Positions 36,401 to 49,621 of a DNA stretch of 64,000 bases are shown piece after piece. The stretch is from Hydnum rufescens UP504. Its lineage: Eukaryota > Basidiomycota > Agaricomycetes > Cantharellales > Hydnaceae. The stretch lies in contig MU128937.1 in assembly GCA_014904985.1 (NCBI GenBank), positions 124,001 to 188,000 of the forward strand. Reading direction: 5' to 3'. A program made the translations under genes and the position numbers. The first letter of the stretch is position 1; each line of letters starts with the position of its first letter. The notes below the pieces were generated by a model. It was not told where the DNA came from and did no database searches. It saw only the letters and a program-made list of their open reading frames with translations.

Positions 36401-37515
36401 GGGCTTCATGGGTGGCAAAGGCCGTGGCGACGTCCGAAGGAGATAGTTCGGCGATGGAAGAGACCGAGAGAGCGGCAACGAGCGAGTGCAATATGATGGA
36501 GATGTTCCGTTGAGTTTCCATCAGTGTTTCTGCGACGGAAGTGGGCTAAGCAAGTATGAGGTGGCATGATCAGTATGATATCATCAATCCATACTGATGG
36601 CCACCATCTGCTCACAAAGACGAAAAGCGCAGCGAAAATGGAGGGAGCGAGATAGTAGACATGCGGGAGAAGGTATAGTTCACTGAGTGGTAACACTTCG
36701 ACGGACATCAGCGACATCAAAGGGACTCATTAGAGAGGTCTATTCACCGTAGAAAATCGGAATAAGAGGTGCGAAAGTGGCAAAGAGACTAAGAATTACG
36801 GTCTATTCAACAATAATGAATCAAAGGCTTCAAAATCTCCAGGGGGATTCAGATAAACACGACAAGAGATCATACGCACCGCGAATACCATGACGAAGAA
36901 TAGCCGGACTTGATAGGCTCGAATCAAAAAGACGCTATAAATGCCAACGAAAAGGAAGACGCCCCAGATGGCAGAGGGCCCTGGCTGCAGGAATGCGCCT
37001 TCAAATACGCTGGCAACAAGTTGTCCTAGAAGAGAGTATGAAGGGACCGGAAAGAGGATTGAAATAGACCTTGCCATACCCTCTACTTCTGCCTGAGTGG
37101 CATTAGGATTGTGTCTGAGGACAGATCCCTCGGTTGCATTAGCAGTACGCTGATCTCGCTGATGATCTCGAGTCAGATTACTAAATTTAAGACCAAGAAC
37201 ACACCACGCCCAGGTGATGGCAAGCACGACGGAAGCAAAAAGGGATTGGGCGAGGAAAACGATCGTAGGTTCTGCGGGTGGTTTGATGAAGACGAGGATG
37301 AGGGAGAGAAACACGGCTTGACCTGCAGAATGTTCCACAGGGGAGATGACGAGGACCAAAGCGCACAGCCAGCCGGCGAGCCAACATCGGAATGCGACTA
37401 CAATCGAGAAGGGGTCAGACTTGCTCGAGAGGGTGTATGGATCTCGAGGGATACCTCGACGACTCAGACTTCTCCGGAATTTTTCAAGGAAAAGTAAATC
37501 TTTCCAGGAGCCCAT
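33480..37515 (-). CDS. ArAE_2_N / DUF2421 membrane transporter-like protein (BRE4-type)
   Basis: Large multi-spanning protein of the aromatic-acid-exporter-like superfamily, predicted in the ER or plasma membrane; transport substrate unknown. ATG 37515 opens MGSWKDLLFLEKFRRSLSRR. The first membrane block includes VVAFRCWLAGWLCALVLVIS, GQAVFLSLILVFIKPPAEPT and LFASVVLAITWAWCVLGLKF, as in PF10337. A middle acidic, disordered segment (LDSDSSDDDESLQFLHAIY) precedes a second membrane block and the DUF2421 part (VLIGLTASWLIDLVPKPK, YLTLQRLQFEILDLLGVLAI, LASPLFQKDQ). At about 33726-33728 the likely frame (SLSLHSEQP) continues only in another frame (PSRLPAPHDVIAMSEDLD). This looks like one base lost from a C run of the coding strand. 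The exact 3' end is unclear and may reach 33271. Confidence 0.75.
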
Positions 37516-37942
37516 GGCGGAGGTGGGAGTGACAGGGTTGGGAGCAGAACCAGCAGGCACGGCTCACTCCGGACAGCGGACATTGGTGGCCACAAAGAAT
37601 GTAAAGATAACTATTATCGCCGCTGACCGATCCTGTCTGTCTCCTGCATCACTTCGTACGTAATGCCTCGTGACACCACCCGCGTTCCTGTGTACCCCGT
37701 TCACTCCCTGTCAGCTCCGAGCTCGCACCCCACTCGCTTTATCCCAAAGTGAACAGCCAGCTCCGTGTGTGGCACTCTGTACTTGGTAGTTTTGGATGTG
37801 AAGTCACGCAAATGTTTCATGTAGGGTGCACGTGCCTCAACTTCTCGGCGTCGGAACCGATGCCGACAACAAAACGAAACCTGGGTAAGAGGAGAGCTGC
37901 TATGGGTGCTCGAAATACATTGCTTAGCTGGGTGATACGGTG

Positions 37943-40900
37943 ATGCAGAATATCGTCTTAAGAATGATCCTGCACCCCTTGGTCCGTCCTCCTGCGGAGT
38001 CATGGCTCGTCCTAACATGGCCTGCTCCTCCCCTAGACTCCGACTCGGATTTTAATAATGATGCAGACCTCGAACCTCGCAAGAAGAAACGCCGAAACAC
38101 GCTCTCCAACAAGCGCACGAAGCGTTGTATGTGTATGGTGTCATCACCCCAATATCTAAATGGCTAACCTCAAATTATGAAGCCAAGGAGGCACGGAGAT
38201 CGAATGCAAACGGCCCAGAAGCTGACAGCTCCGATGGGAGCCGAGATCCTTTGCCTTCCCGCCGAAGCAGTGTTCCAGGTGCCCATGCTCGTTCAACACA
38301 GCCACAAACTTCGAAGAGTGAGTTCATGTTGGCCTTGAGTATGATTTTGCGTAATATCAAGATCTCCCACTGACCCTCTAAAAGGCGGCGCGAGGAACCC
38401 ATTTAATCCTCTCTACGCGATGCTCGGGCTAACTCATGACATCTTCGTAACCACCTTCCGCAACACCTCTGAGGACGAAAGTGACGGCATTGAAGCGTGC
38501 ACGGATCCTCAAAATGAGGGAAACCGGAATCCCGAGTTCTTTCCGTCTGTATTACCTGCGTCCACGATTAACGACAGTGGCAGTGAAACAGACGACCAGG
38601 AACCCATCGCTAAAGTGCATCAGCCTGCGGGCCTTGTGGAGGGTGAAGAAACGGAAGACGAGGATGAGGCGCTTATCCCACCCAATACGCTCAAGAAACA
38701 CGGCCAAAAGCCAGATCTCATTGCACGTTCGGACCAAATTGCTACTGGCCGCTTCCGTCTCAAGCGACCCCCCTCTGTGGAAGCAGACGTCTCATCCTCC
38801 TCACCGAGTCTTCCATCTTCTACTTCTCATAGTGTCCCTGCTTCAATCAACAAATTTCTCCGTGATTATCAACGAGACGGTGTGCAGTTCTTCTACACTC
38901 GCTACTGTGAAAATAGAGGGGGAATACTTGGAGATGACATGGGTCTAGGTCCACATCCCACTATCCATTTACTCCATTATTTTTCGCTTACTTCTATCCA
39001 CAGGGAAAACCATTCAGGTCATAGCATTCCTAGCGGCAATCATGCATAAAGAGAACGATCTCAGAGACCTCGATAGGCGGTCTAATCATGTTTCTCGATT
39101 ACAAGATGAGATTTCGGACAACCGGCGTCTCCCTCCCGCAAATTCCCTCTGGCCAACAACATTGATTATCGTGCCTGTCACTGTGATGGGAAATTGGCAG
39201 CGTGAGCTGGACACGGTGGGCATTATCTGGTGCTCGTCCTTACATCCAATGAATAATGAGAATTCTGGTCAGTGGGGATACTTCGAGGTTGGACATTACA
39301 GCGGTACAAAAGACAATCGTGAGAATGTCTTGAAAGATTTTAAGCTTGGTCGCCTCGATATAGGTTGGCCTCAGTGATTCTGACATGTACCATACTCACG
39401 GACGAGGCTGATCCTCCACCATATCCCGATAGTCCTCGCCTCTTTTGAGCTCGTTCGGGATCACATTGACGAGTTTGATGACCAGGCTTGGAGTTGCATC
39501 TTCCTCGATGAGGCGCACAAGATTAAGAACGTCTCAGCATCGATCACAAAGGCCTTCAATCGCTTCCATTGCCAAGTACGGTTCGGACTCACTGTGGGTT
39601 CGCGCATCATATGTCATACTTTGTTCCTTGGCTAAATCCCAATTGAACGATATCTAGGGCACAGCATTGCAGAATGATTACAAGGAACTGTGGCCTTTAT
39701 TGTCGTGGAGTAATCCTGATCGTCTTGGCACCGCGAATGATTGGAAATTCGCCATTACGAAACCACTAACAATAGGCGCCTCGCAATCTGCTTCAGAGGC
39801 CGAGCGCAAGCTTGCTGCAGTCCGTCCGTTCTAATCTTGCCCACAATAAGAGGCTCATCATTTCATTCCCAGGTGATCTCGCGCAATCTCGTCGATAATC
39901 TCTTACCACAATTCTTCCTGCGGAGGTGGGTCTGCCAATTCTACTCTCTTTTTATCGGCCTATGATTTTTTTTGTTTTTATCCCAAATTTAGAACAAAGA
40001 ATCTCATCAAAGACCAGCTTCCGACTAAAATCGACGAAGTGGTTTTTTGTACACCCGTTGTTCGCCCCCCGACCCACGGCCATTCCAGTCTGACGTTTAT
40101 CTCTGGCAGGTCCCCTAACCCCCCTCCAAATCGAAGTATATCAGCGCTTCCTTGACACCGATGATGTCCAGCTCATGATCCGCAAAGACGAGGATTGTGA
40201 CTGCGACAGTGGCAAGCCACGAGGGAAATGCAGTCATTTGACGAATAAGGAGGGTGTCAGGTGGACGGATCTTATGTTGAAATACATCGACCTTTTTATA
40301 AAGGTGGGTCCCAACCTTTTTCGTTCCAATCACCGAATTATTACCTGTGTCTATTGCAAAACAGATATCAAATCATTTGACGCTGCTCTATCACTGTACG
40401 TGGCGCCCCTGGGAATAGATTCAAAGAGCTTATCAGTGACCTTCGTGTCAGCTGACGGCGACAGCGAGGATCAGAGAAGGCGGAGCCAACAGCAACTTAA
40501 AATAGCTTTTCCTCACAGTACAGATATGCAACAGCCTTCAGGGGGGATGAGGCGAGTGGCTTGATTTCTCTTTCTTTTCCTATGCCAGACTGTTCTCTAG
40601 ATTGCTTACAATGTACTGTTAGACCCGGACTATGTGGAAAATGGATCGTGTTAGAGCAGTTGCTCGATACGTGGAAGAAGAAAAGGGCAGAGGCTAACAA
40701 GGTCCTTATATTTTCCAAGAGCGTCAAGGTACTGTAGTCAAGGCTAGTTCTTTGCATGTCTCAATATCGTGCACTGACCATCGGTTCCTTTGGGACGCAG
40801 CTTATGGGTTTCCTGGAACTCGAATTATCGAAAAGTCTGTTAATTGCAACTTCAAATGCCTTCGTCGATAAGGCTTACGAGTTTGTTTCAGAATTCGGGC

Positions 40901-42590
40901 GGGATAAAATATGTTATCTCGACGGGTCAACCAAGAGTGCTGAACGTGGGTGCGGTGGTTCATCAATAAAGCTTAGGCTAATATCAATATTCTGTAGGAA
41001 TGGATATCGTCGACAAGTTTAACAACGACCCCAAGATTTTCGTCTTTTTGATCTCGACGACAGCTGGTGGCACAGGTCTCAATCTAACGGCTGCCAATAA
41101 AGTCGTTATCTTCGGTCTGTGGATTAATTAATCAGTTGTCCCCGTCAGCGGATGCATCTTACAAAGAGACGTCACAATTCTAGATCCAAATTGGAGTGAG
41201 TGTCGAGTCCTGTAGGTCGTTTCCCTCTGACCTAGATTGTTATCACCCTTTCCTTTGGCAGATCCTGCTCATGATCTCCAAGCCATGGATCGTGCTTATC
41301 GATATGGCCAATGTCGAGATGTGTACGTGTATCGGCTGCTGGGTGCTGGATCGCTTGAAGGCAAGTCAAGTTCCCACAACGTTCGCCAGTAATTCTGTTG
41401 GCTTCGTTGGACTGACTCCAGCTTCTCGGTGGAAGAGCTAATTTACGCTCGGCAAATTTATAAACAGCAGCAGATGCTGACAGCCTACGAAGGGGCAGCA
41501 CAGACGCGCTATTTCAAAGGTGTCCAAGGAGACAAGTCTAGACAAGGGTTTGTTTTCTTCTAATTTATCACATCACGCTGTCACGCGCATTGATGATGTC
41601 CGTCTAACAGTGAATTGTTTGGACTGAAGTATGTGGGATTTGCGCACTTTTCTACCTAATCATAATAAGACGCCAACTTGTGTGCAGAAACCTCTTCACA
41701 TTACACCCATCAGCCTACACGACGAAGGCGCACGTTAGTCAAAAAAACATGCATTCCTTCGACGATCTACGTCCTAACCCCATTTTGATCGACAGATTGA
41801 ACGTGCTCTTGTGAAAGAGCTTGAATGGGCCCTGGTCCAGGGTGGCAAAAAGGAAGACGACGATGTAAGAAATGTCCTCTCTCCGGACACTAGTATACTC
41901 ACTCGTTGCTAGTCCAAGAAACTCGGCGCATTTTTGATCGATGGTATGTGGCCCATTTTTTGCAGCGCCCGTACTATCGATTTTGACGATCCGAATATCG
42001 GATAGATGGCACCTTTGGAACCATTGAAGCGAAGCCACCGAAATACGAAGAAGAGCCTGATGACGTGGCCGATATATTGATGGCCACTGGTGTGAAGTAT
42101 CGTCACCGTAATGACCAGATTCTCAAACCCACCAGAGTTGCCACTCAATTGGCACAAGCGGATGTTAAAGTACGCGAATAGAGTCCCGTGACATGACAGT
42201 GAGACATCTTCACAGCTCTCTTGTTATCGTAGGGCAAAGGGAGCAAAAAGCGACGAGAGCGGGTCGCACCAGCGTCTGGTGGAGCAGCATGGCCTCCGAA
42301 ACGCAAGAAGCACGCCAATAGTAAGATTTTGCCGAAGGCTGCGATGACTTCAGAGGAAGAACAGTGGGTAGACCGTCCTCAGCCGGGATATCTATCTTAT
42401 ACACTTCTCATCCAGACTGGAGAAGAGAAAGAACTTGCTTTTAAAGGGGGGGTATATTGTTGATTACGCCGAGGATTACCATCGATTTGCGGTACGATTT
42501 GGACGAATGACTAGTCCCGAACAGCACCAACTGTTCCGAGAACTGGACAATTGGGAATCAGACGATGAGAATGCAGGAGGAGACGAGTAG
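37943..42590 (+). CDS. SNF2-family DNA helicase, ERCC6L2-like
   Basis: DNA-dependent ATPase of the Rad26/ERCC6-like branch, probably nuclear and linked to DNA repair. The N-terminus is basic and disordered ([15 protein letters not shown]) with acidic stretches ([14 protein letters not shown]). Helicase motifs follow: [40 protein letters not shown] (Walker A, split by an intron at 38950-39002), [28 protein letters not shown] (DEAH box), [58 protein letters not shown] and [20 protein letters not shown]. Tyr in RAYRYGQ, in place of the usual RAxRIGQ, and the following [13 protein letters not shown] are like ERCC6L2. The C-terminus ends [14 protein letters not shown]. The start at 37943 is tentative; upstream exons may exist. 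Confidence 0.8.
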
Positions 42591-43108
42591 GGTGCCTCCT
42601 TGGTATGATGTTTTATTCTATTTTATCGTTGACGTAGTTCGACGTTCTGGAGTATGTGTTGTTGGAAATTGAATCCAAGGGGGCATCTTTGGGAACTCAC
42701 GAAACTAGTTGATGTGCTGGGAGGTATGATGGGTTGTAGCAAACCAGCTCGGCGGGCCGTAGTGTCAGGCGTCTCATAGCTTTGTGGCGCCATAATTGGT
42801 GCGACGAAGAGAAGTGTATGATGTACACTTGCCATCGGGTCCTCCAGATACTATGGTGCGCCGTGCAGAACGGCATACTAGACCATTCTCCCAGTATCTT
42901 TCTTTGGAATCAAACCATGACTGACGCGAGCCTAGACTCATTCTGATCTCTGTGGGGCCACAGAGAAGCTGGAGGCGACGACCGCGACGTCCCCGATATT
43001 TCTGGGCGGATCCACTAGAGTGACTAGATATAGTCAACTGTGACCGAAGTCGCGTGACCGGGCGGCTCCCTGTCAATTTCTCTCGCTTTCTTTCTTTCTG
43101 CTAGGGTG
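42591..43108. other. Intergenic between helicase and carrier
   Basis: About 0.5 kb, no supported gene; it should include the helicase 3' UTR and the promoter of the carrier gene. Confidence 0.4.
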
Positions 43109-44624
43109 ATGAGTGTTGCATCGCAAAAAAAGTGTACGTGGGGGTTGTAGCGGATATCGGTTACGCGACGTTCCCAACTTGTCAATGGTGTTCGCGTGAC
43201 CAGAATCGTTCTGCTCATCGTTCTCCATCTAGCTCTGCCCTTCGGGTACCAGTTCCTTGCAGGAGCTATCGCTGGGATATCTGAAATATGTACATTCTAT
43301 CCCCTTGGTGAGTCCTTTCTACTGTCCTCTGCGTCAAGGGCGAACACGATCGCTTACAGCAGGTTCCCCGGTTTGACTGGCCTAGACGTGGTATGTACGC
43401 TCACTTACTCCAAATAAACGTGTTCCTGACAAGCTTGAGCTCTAGGTCAAAACTCGAATGCAGCTGGAACGCGGCCAATCGCCTTCTCTCGTTGCGAGTT
43501 TCCGGAATATCGTTGCTCAGGAAGGGTACGGCGCATCCTCCAACATCATACGTTCCCTTCCCCTCTAATATACTTCGCGATAGATTTGGCCGGCTGTATA
43601 AAGGGCTAGTGCCCCCACTGCTACTTGAGGCGCCAAAGCGTGCTACTAAGTGTCAGTGGTCCCGTCTTCTTGAACCCCCCTTAATGCCTATCGTACTTTC
43701 TGGGTAGTCGCCGCGAATGATTTCTGGGGAAAACCTTTAAGAAATATTCGGGCCAGTCCACGATGACGCTTGGTCTGTCCACTCTCACTGGATGCTCCGC
43801 CGGCGCAACCGAGAGCTTTGTGGTTCGTATTCGCTCCCATGGATCCAAGACGGATGGGCCCATCTGGTTGACATTACAGGTCGTACCTTTCGAGCTCGTC
43901 AAGATTCGCCTGCAAGACAAGGCCACGACGTTCAAAGGCCCCATCGAAGTTATTAAACACATTCTGAAGACCGAAGGGGCTCTGGGCCTGTATAGTACGC
44001 CTTACTCTCTGAATTTTATCCTACGTGGCTCAATTACTTGGATTTAGACGGCATGGAGTCGACGTTCTGGCGGTAGGTCTAGTACTCTTCCGTGGATTGT
44101 TACACCCCTAATTAAATAGGTTTGAACAGGCATTTCTGGTGGAGTCAGGAGCCCCTTCCCCTGAAGTGATACTCCTTTACTCATCCTTTCTGTTATACCT
44201 AGATGGCGGATACTTTGGGACCATTTTTCAAGTCAAGGCCTATCTCCCCAAACCCGATGTGCGTGTCTGGCATTGCCTGGAGGGTATTTAATCGCCTTCA
44301 ACCCGCTGTTTCGATTTGTAGAGTCCACAATCTCGTCTCATGAACGATTTCGTCGCCGGGACCTTTGGAGGACTTGTCGGCACGGCTATGAATACCCCCT
44401 TTGATGTCGTCAAGTCCCGTATACAAGGGGCAGGCAAAGTTCCTGGCGTCGTCCCCAAGTATGGCTGGACATATCCTTCCCTTGCCCTTATCGCACGGGA
44501 GGAGGGTTTGCGTGCATTGTACAAGGGTTTTGTCCCGAAAGTGTTGAGGCTGGCTCCCGGGGGCGGTGTGCTACTCGTAGTTGTCGAGGTGACACTTGGA
44601 TTTTTCAGGAAGGGTGCGTCTTGA
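43109..44624 (+). CDS. Mitochondrial 2-oxodicarboxylate carrier (ODC-type)
   Basis: Inner-membrane carrier of the SLC25 family, best matched to fungal Odc1/2, which exchange 2-oxoadipate and 2-oxoglutarate. The first exon reads MSVASQKK and ends at a GTACGT donor. The next joins in phase as SLPFGYQFLAGAIAGISEIC, TFYPL. Three carrier repeats are visible through PLDVVKTRMQLE, PFELVKIRLQDK and PFDVVKSRIQG, each with the P-x-D/E-x-x-K/R signature (Glu in repeat 2). Other typical pieces are LYKGLVPPLLLEAPKRATKF, GTFGGLVGTAMNTP, ALYKGFVPKVLRLAPGGGVL and VVEVTLGFFRK, the last typical of ODC carriers. Stop at 44624. Some mid-gene junctions (43300-43500 and 43990-44330) were not all closed by eye. Confidence 0.85.
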
Positions 44625-45786
44625 TTTGTGTAAAGTACATTCTGTTGAGGTAGCTGATGTTGCCATGTTTTCTGGTTTCTTAGCACTGGGCCCTCCTTAC
44701 ATTTGATCCATACACATTTTTACAGTGGGCTGTAGCTAGGACTTAAAGTTTCTGTTTGCTTACATTGCGTCACAGGATTTGTTTCTCCGATCAGGGCGAC
44801 CTTACTGTGAATGAGAGTATGAGAATTCTTCTGGTGAATGCATGGTGAATTTATGGGCGCCATCCCGATAGGGCACGATCAATGTTGCATCGATCTTCAT
44901 GTCGAAAGGCACTGTTGCGCAATGCTGTAACTTACTGTCGTCCACTGCAAGTTCTGAGTCATTCAAAGTATTCGTGACTTGATGGCGCCTTGGGACACCT
45001 TGAAATGGAAGCAGCTTGTCGCAATGTTAGCCGTCTCGGCCGCTGCTGAACATGTCGACAGGGTCCTTCGCAATCTGGATGAGCCCAAAATCTTGGCCAC
45101 AGATGGGGCGGCAGGATCGCTAATACCACGCATATCACTCGGACACACCTCATGCTGATAGGGAATTTGGATTTGTTGAGATACCCGAGCTCCTAGATTT
45201 GCCTCAGGGATTGAGGAGATTTTGCTGAAGTTGCCAGTTAGCCCTTTGACAATCACATGTCTACAAAATTGACAATTCCCTACTAGTTGAGCCGTAAGCC
45301 ATTAATATTTTGGGGCTGAAACCAGAGCATCTTGTATATGGAAGTGGTCAAGGCCTTGCGATCGATAAGGTCATGGATAGTGGAAGAGCTTGAAGAGCGG
45401 CGGACCTATTACATGTATATACTGTAGATTCGGCCCAATGGTACTGCGCATGCACAGTCCTTTCAGTGGGTGTTCAGGCGATGTCTCGTGATGAGGTATA
45501 AATTGACCGCATGTTGCAAGCCGCTGCATGACAGTTTCAGATGGTAAGATTTTTTCCTAGTTGGTATCCACGGCAGTGCAGGCTGCTGTGGTCGAATCCA
45601 ATCTGGTCACAAAAATTCCTGCGCAATTCCTTGATTCGGTGTTAATCGGCGGCAGCAACAAGCTGTGCGTTGGAGCAATTACTGCACCGGTAATCGGGAG
45701 GATGAGGAAAGGTTAGGAACTACCCGGGATCCGGCGCCTGGACCAAAAACTGCAGTGGAGAGCCGCAACCACTTGACCACTTTTTT
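44625..45786. other. Intergenic, no gene supported
   Basis: About 1.2 kb upstream of PEPCK. Only short frames without domains. It probably carries the upstream regulatory region of the gluconeogenic gene, but I identify no named binding site with confidence. Confidence 0.45.
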
Positions 45787-45798
45787 TATATAAAAAGG
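45787..45798 (+). promoter_or_regulatory. TATA box of PEPCK copy 1
   Basis: TATATAAAAAGG lies 126 bp before the ATG at 45913, after a T run. A C-rich pyrimidine tract (about 45882-45907) sits directly before the start codon, a common feature of strongly expressed fungal genes. Confidence 0.7.
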
Positions 45799-45912
45799 TG
45801 TTTCAAAACTCAAACCCCTAATCCTACCGCCCGCTCACCGACACTTATCTCATCCTCTTCTCATCCTCTTCCATAGATATTTCCCTTCCCCCCCCCCCTC
45901 CCCCGCCCTAAA

Positions 45913-48193
45913 ATGCCCACCCCTCACGTCACTCCATTCGTTCTCGGCGCCAACAGTTACTTCTATCATCCAGAGAATGCCTGTGAGCATGTCTGGGTGC
46001 AGTTCTTTACTTCCTGGTATTGTTCTCACATCCCTGGTGCTCCCAGTCCTTGGAAAGGGTAAGCTTGTCGTCTTTAAAAATTGTAGCGACCGTCCATCTG
46101 ACCGCCGCCCTGGCTTGTAGATCTCGAGTACTTCTCCCAAGCCGGCTTCGACATGGACCATGTACAGTTGAAACGAAATGCGCCCGTCGCTGAATTGTAC
46201 GAAGACGCCATTCGTTATGAAGGTGCCATCATCTCCGCATCAGGCGCTCTTATCAACTTTTCGGGCAAGAAAACTGGTCGCAGCCCCAAGGACAAACGTA
46301 TCGTTTATGAAGAGACGTCCAAGGATGATATTTGGTGGGGACCTGTAAACATCAAGATGGACGAGCGTCGGTCTCAATCTATCTTAATCGTGCTTCTCGG
46401 AGTCTAATCATATTCCTTATTCAGACACATTTGAGATCAACAGAGAAAGAGCGATCGATTACCTCAACACCCGTGACAATGTTTATGTCTTCGATGGCTT
46501 TGCTGGAGTGAGTGTTTTGTATTGACCCCGTTGGCTCTGTGTTCACGTTTCCGTCGACGTTGAGTGGGATCCAAAGTACCGGATCAAAGTCCGGGTGGTC
46601 TGCGCCCGTGCATATCATGCCCTCTTCATGAACAACATGCTCATCCGTCCCACGGAAGAGGAACTCGCCCAGTTTGGCGAGCCTGATTTTGTTATTTACA
46701 ATGCTGGTCAATTCCCTGCCAATCGCTTCACAACTGGTATGACCAGCACAACTTCCGTCGAGATCAATTTCAAGAGGATGGAAATGGTTATTCTTGGGTA
46801 AATTCCTATCATTGTTCGGCCCTTGGATGATATCTGAATTGCTTGTCCCGAATTCCTTTCACGTAGGACCGAATATGCGGGGGAGATGAAAAAGGGCGTT
46901 TTCAGTGTCATGGTATGCCGATCCATTTCCAGTTATATTATCTATTATTTATCTAGGGGTTTTTCGACAGCATTATCTCCAGCCGGTGAAGTTCGGGCAG
47001 CTATCTCTTCATTCATCGGCAAATATTGGTATGGAGAAGGGCGATGTCACCCTTTTCTTTGGCCTTTCTGGGACCGGGAAGACGTACGTGCTGCTCCACC
47101 ATACTTGTTGGTTTGGGCGATCCATTGACTATTTAATGTAGCACGCTGTCCGCGGACCCTAACCGCGAGCTCATTGGCGATGATGAGCACGTTTGGTCAG
47201 ATACTGGTGTGTTCAACATCGAAGGTGGATGCTATGCTAAATGCATAAACCTCTCCGCTGAGAAGGTTCGTGGTTTCGTCCTTTTCGGGGACGTCCTCCG
47301 TTCTTATCTCCCACGCCCCATAGGAGCCCGAAATTTACAGGGCGATCCGGTTCGGGTCCATTCTCGAGAATGTAGTCTTCAATCCTGCGAACCGACTACC
47401 AGATTACGACGACGTATCCACTACCGAAAATACTCGTTGCGCCTACCCCATCGAGTACATCCCGAATGCGAGGATTCCTTGCATTGCTGACCAGCACCCG
47501 AGCAACATCATCATGCTTACCTGCGATGCCTATGGTGTCCTCCCGCCAGTAAGCAAGCTAACCAGCGCCCAGGCACAATACCACTTCCTTGCCGGTTATA
47601 CCTCGTAAGTATATCGCACCGTTATTCCGGTCGTGTTTCTATTCTTAGACGTTTGCTCGAAGGAAAACACCAGGTACTGAAGATGGCGTGTTGGAACCGA
47701 TCCCGACGTTCTCGACGTGCTACAGTGCTCCATTCATTGTCCTTCACGTATGTCATTTGCTCTGCCTGCAGTACGGGGGTGGGAGGCTTACTTTTGGGTT
47801 GCGCAGCCTGGTCGATACGCTTCGATGCTAGCTTCCAAGATGGAGTCGACCCAAGCTTCCTGTTGGCTGATCAACACAGGTTGGGTTGGTGGTAAATTTG
47901 GGACAGGATCACGCTGCCCGCTGAAATACACCCGAGCGATTATCAATGCAATCCATTCCGGTTCGATCGCGAGTGCCACGTACACGACGTACGATATCTT
48001 TGGCCTGCAGATTCCTACGAGCGTGGAAGGGGTACCCAGTGAGGTTTTGAACCCACGGATGGCGTGGGAGGATACGGAGGCGTTTGAGAAGGAAAGGATT
48101 AGACTTGCTAATATGTTCGCGAAGGCTTTCAAGGGCTTTGAGGATCAAGTTGACAGCGCTGTTAAATCTGCTGGTCCAACCGTCACGATCTGA
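45913..48193 (+). CDS. PCK1: Phosphoenolpyruvate carboxykinase (ATP), intact copy
   Basis: Cytosolic gluconeogenic enzyme converting oxaloacetate and ATP to phosphoenolpyruvate, CO2 and ADP. ATG 45913 opens [14 protein letters not shown]. Exons follow with [76 protein letters not shown] (P-loop), [92 protein letters not shown] and [20 protein letters not shown]. It ends [12 protein letters not shown] with TGA at 48191. Introns near 47084 and 47751 close in phase. I found no frame break in the exons read. A second, inverted and broken copy lies at 62899-64000. Confidence 0.9.
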
Positions 48194-49621
48194 GACCTAG
48201 CAGCTCTATACTTTCGGCCTATCAACAACTGTTTGTGGCCTTGGACCACCGTTCTTTGCTGAAACATGGCCCCATTCGGTGTAGTAGTCCGTTGGCCTGT
48301 GTCGATGTCGATACTGCTGTCTTTTTTTTTCTCCTTCCTCTTTCCGTAGCGCACTTGTAGATGATCCCATGTAACCTGGCTCAAGCTCTTAATAACTACA
48401 TACATGGGGGTCCCGCCCTGAAATCAAAAACAATCAAACGCATTTTCCTTTCCCTGCCCTACCTACGCCTACATTACAGTAATATTAATCCGAGCGCGAA
48501 AACCCCAGGGGTGGTCGTTGAGCGGCGGCTGAGTTGAGACTCGGAGAGGGACCGGCGGTGAAAAAGCACGATTCACTTCTCACCTTTCTTTCTGATCTTC
48601 GGATCCGTGGATCCACCCCCTCCATCCATCATCCATGCCATAATCATAAAAATATTTCACACTCGGTAATTACAATACAGTACAGGTCTACTGTATACTC
48701 ACGGAAAGTGAAAAAAAATGAGGGAACGGCTTGGCCTGCGAAAACTGTCGAAGTGTCGAATTGTCGAGGGTCAATCACGAACAATACTATAGTACTGTAA
48801 GCGGTGCATCAAAGATTACACACACACACACACACACAACGTCAACAACAACAACAGCACAAAGGGGGGGGGGGGGGGTTTGGTTTTCAGGAACCACAGT
48901 CTGGTCGTATAGTATAAACAAGTTCTAAATCCCATTTCCGGTCGCGGTGCAGATTCATTTGGGAAGGGCGGGAGAAGGGCGGGCGCACAGTACAGCACAG
49001 AGCCAAGGGGGGGAAGGGCGGGCGAGAGAAGGCGGGGAGAAGAGGTTGAGGTGAGGTATGAGAGGCTGTTGATATACGCATTTTTGAGCACCGTAAAGAT
49101 GGGACCGGAAGGGGTGTGGGGATTATAATCGCAAGGGACGTCGACCGGAGAATGTTCGTGAGCACCGGTGCCTGTCATTGGTATGTTGATTGGATGTGAG
49201 TAGAGGGACAAAAATATGCCTCGGAAAAGAAGGTGCACAAACCAAAAAAAGAAAGACGCAGTGGGGCGTGGGATGGCATTATTCAGGCTGAAAGCAAAAA
49301 GGCAAGGGATAAGAGAGGATGGAGGACAAGTCTGGATCTCTTCTTGGCATGACGTATTGAGGCTAGTGTATCATGTTGCAAATTGAGACAACAAATAACG
49401 ATAGGCCGGCAGGGCGGGGGAGGGGGGGCGCACGAAGATCCCGGGGTTGGCTTCGGCATCAGATATAAGTCTGTGGTAGCGTGATCGCCGAGTGATCGGC
49501 CGACCGGGTGAGAAAGAAAATAGACTGCAAGGGGAAATAGAACGAACAACGGCCGGAAGGAGAAATGAGAAAGAAGCAGGGAATCAGGAACGGCCGAACA
49601 AGTTCGTGCGTTTTAGGCATA
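48194..49621. other. Intergenic, low-complexity, convergent 3' ends
   Basis: 1.4 kb between the 3' ends of PEPCK and the Zn2Cys6 gene. It has A/T- and G-rich tracts and many short frames, none with a domain. The word GTAAGCGGTGCATCA at about 48797 recurs beside the second PEPCK copy. Confidence 0.45.
48818..48878. repeat. Compound simple repeat (AC)n-(CAA)n-G15
   Basis: An AC dinucleotide run at about 48818-48839 is followed by CAA triplets (48844-48855) and 15 consecutive G at 48864-48878. The related flank of PEPCK copy 2 has the same start without the AC expansion. Confidence 0.85.

Noticed and set aside
40590..40680. Apparent frameshift in the ERCC6L2-like gene before [11 protein letters not shown]
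   Set aside because: An acceptor TGTTAG just upstream gives PGLCGKW in the right frame, so splicing explains it without an indel.
49283..49549. Hydrophobic minus-strand frame downstream of the Zn2Cys6 gene
   Set aside because: It sits in low-complexity 3' DNA past the Zn2Cys6 stop, with no intron structure or known motif.
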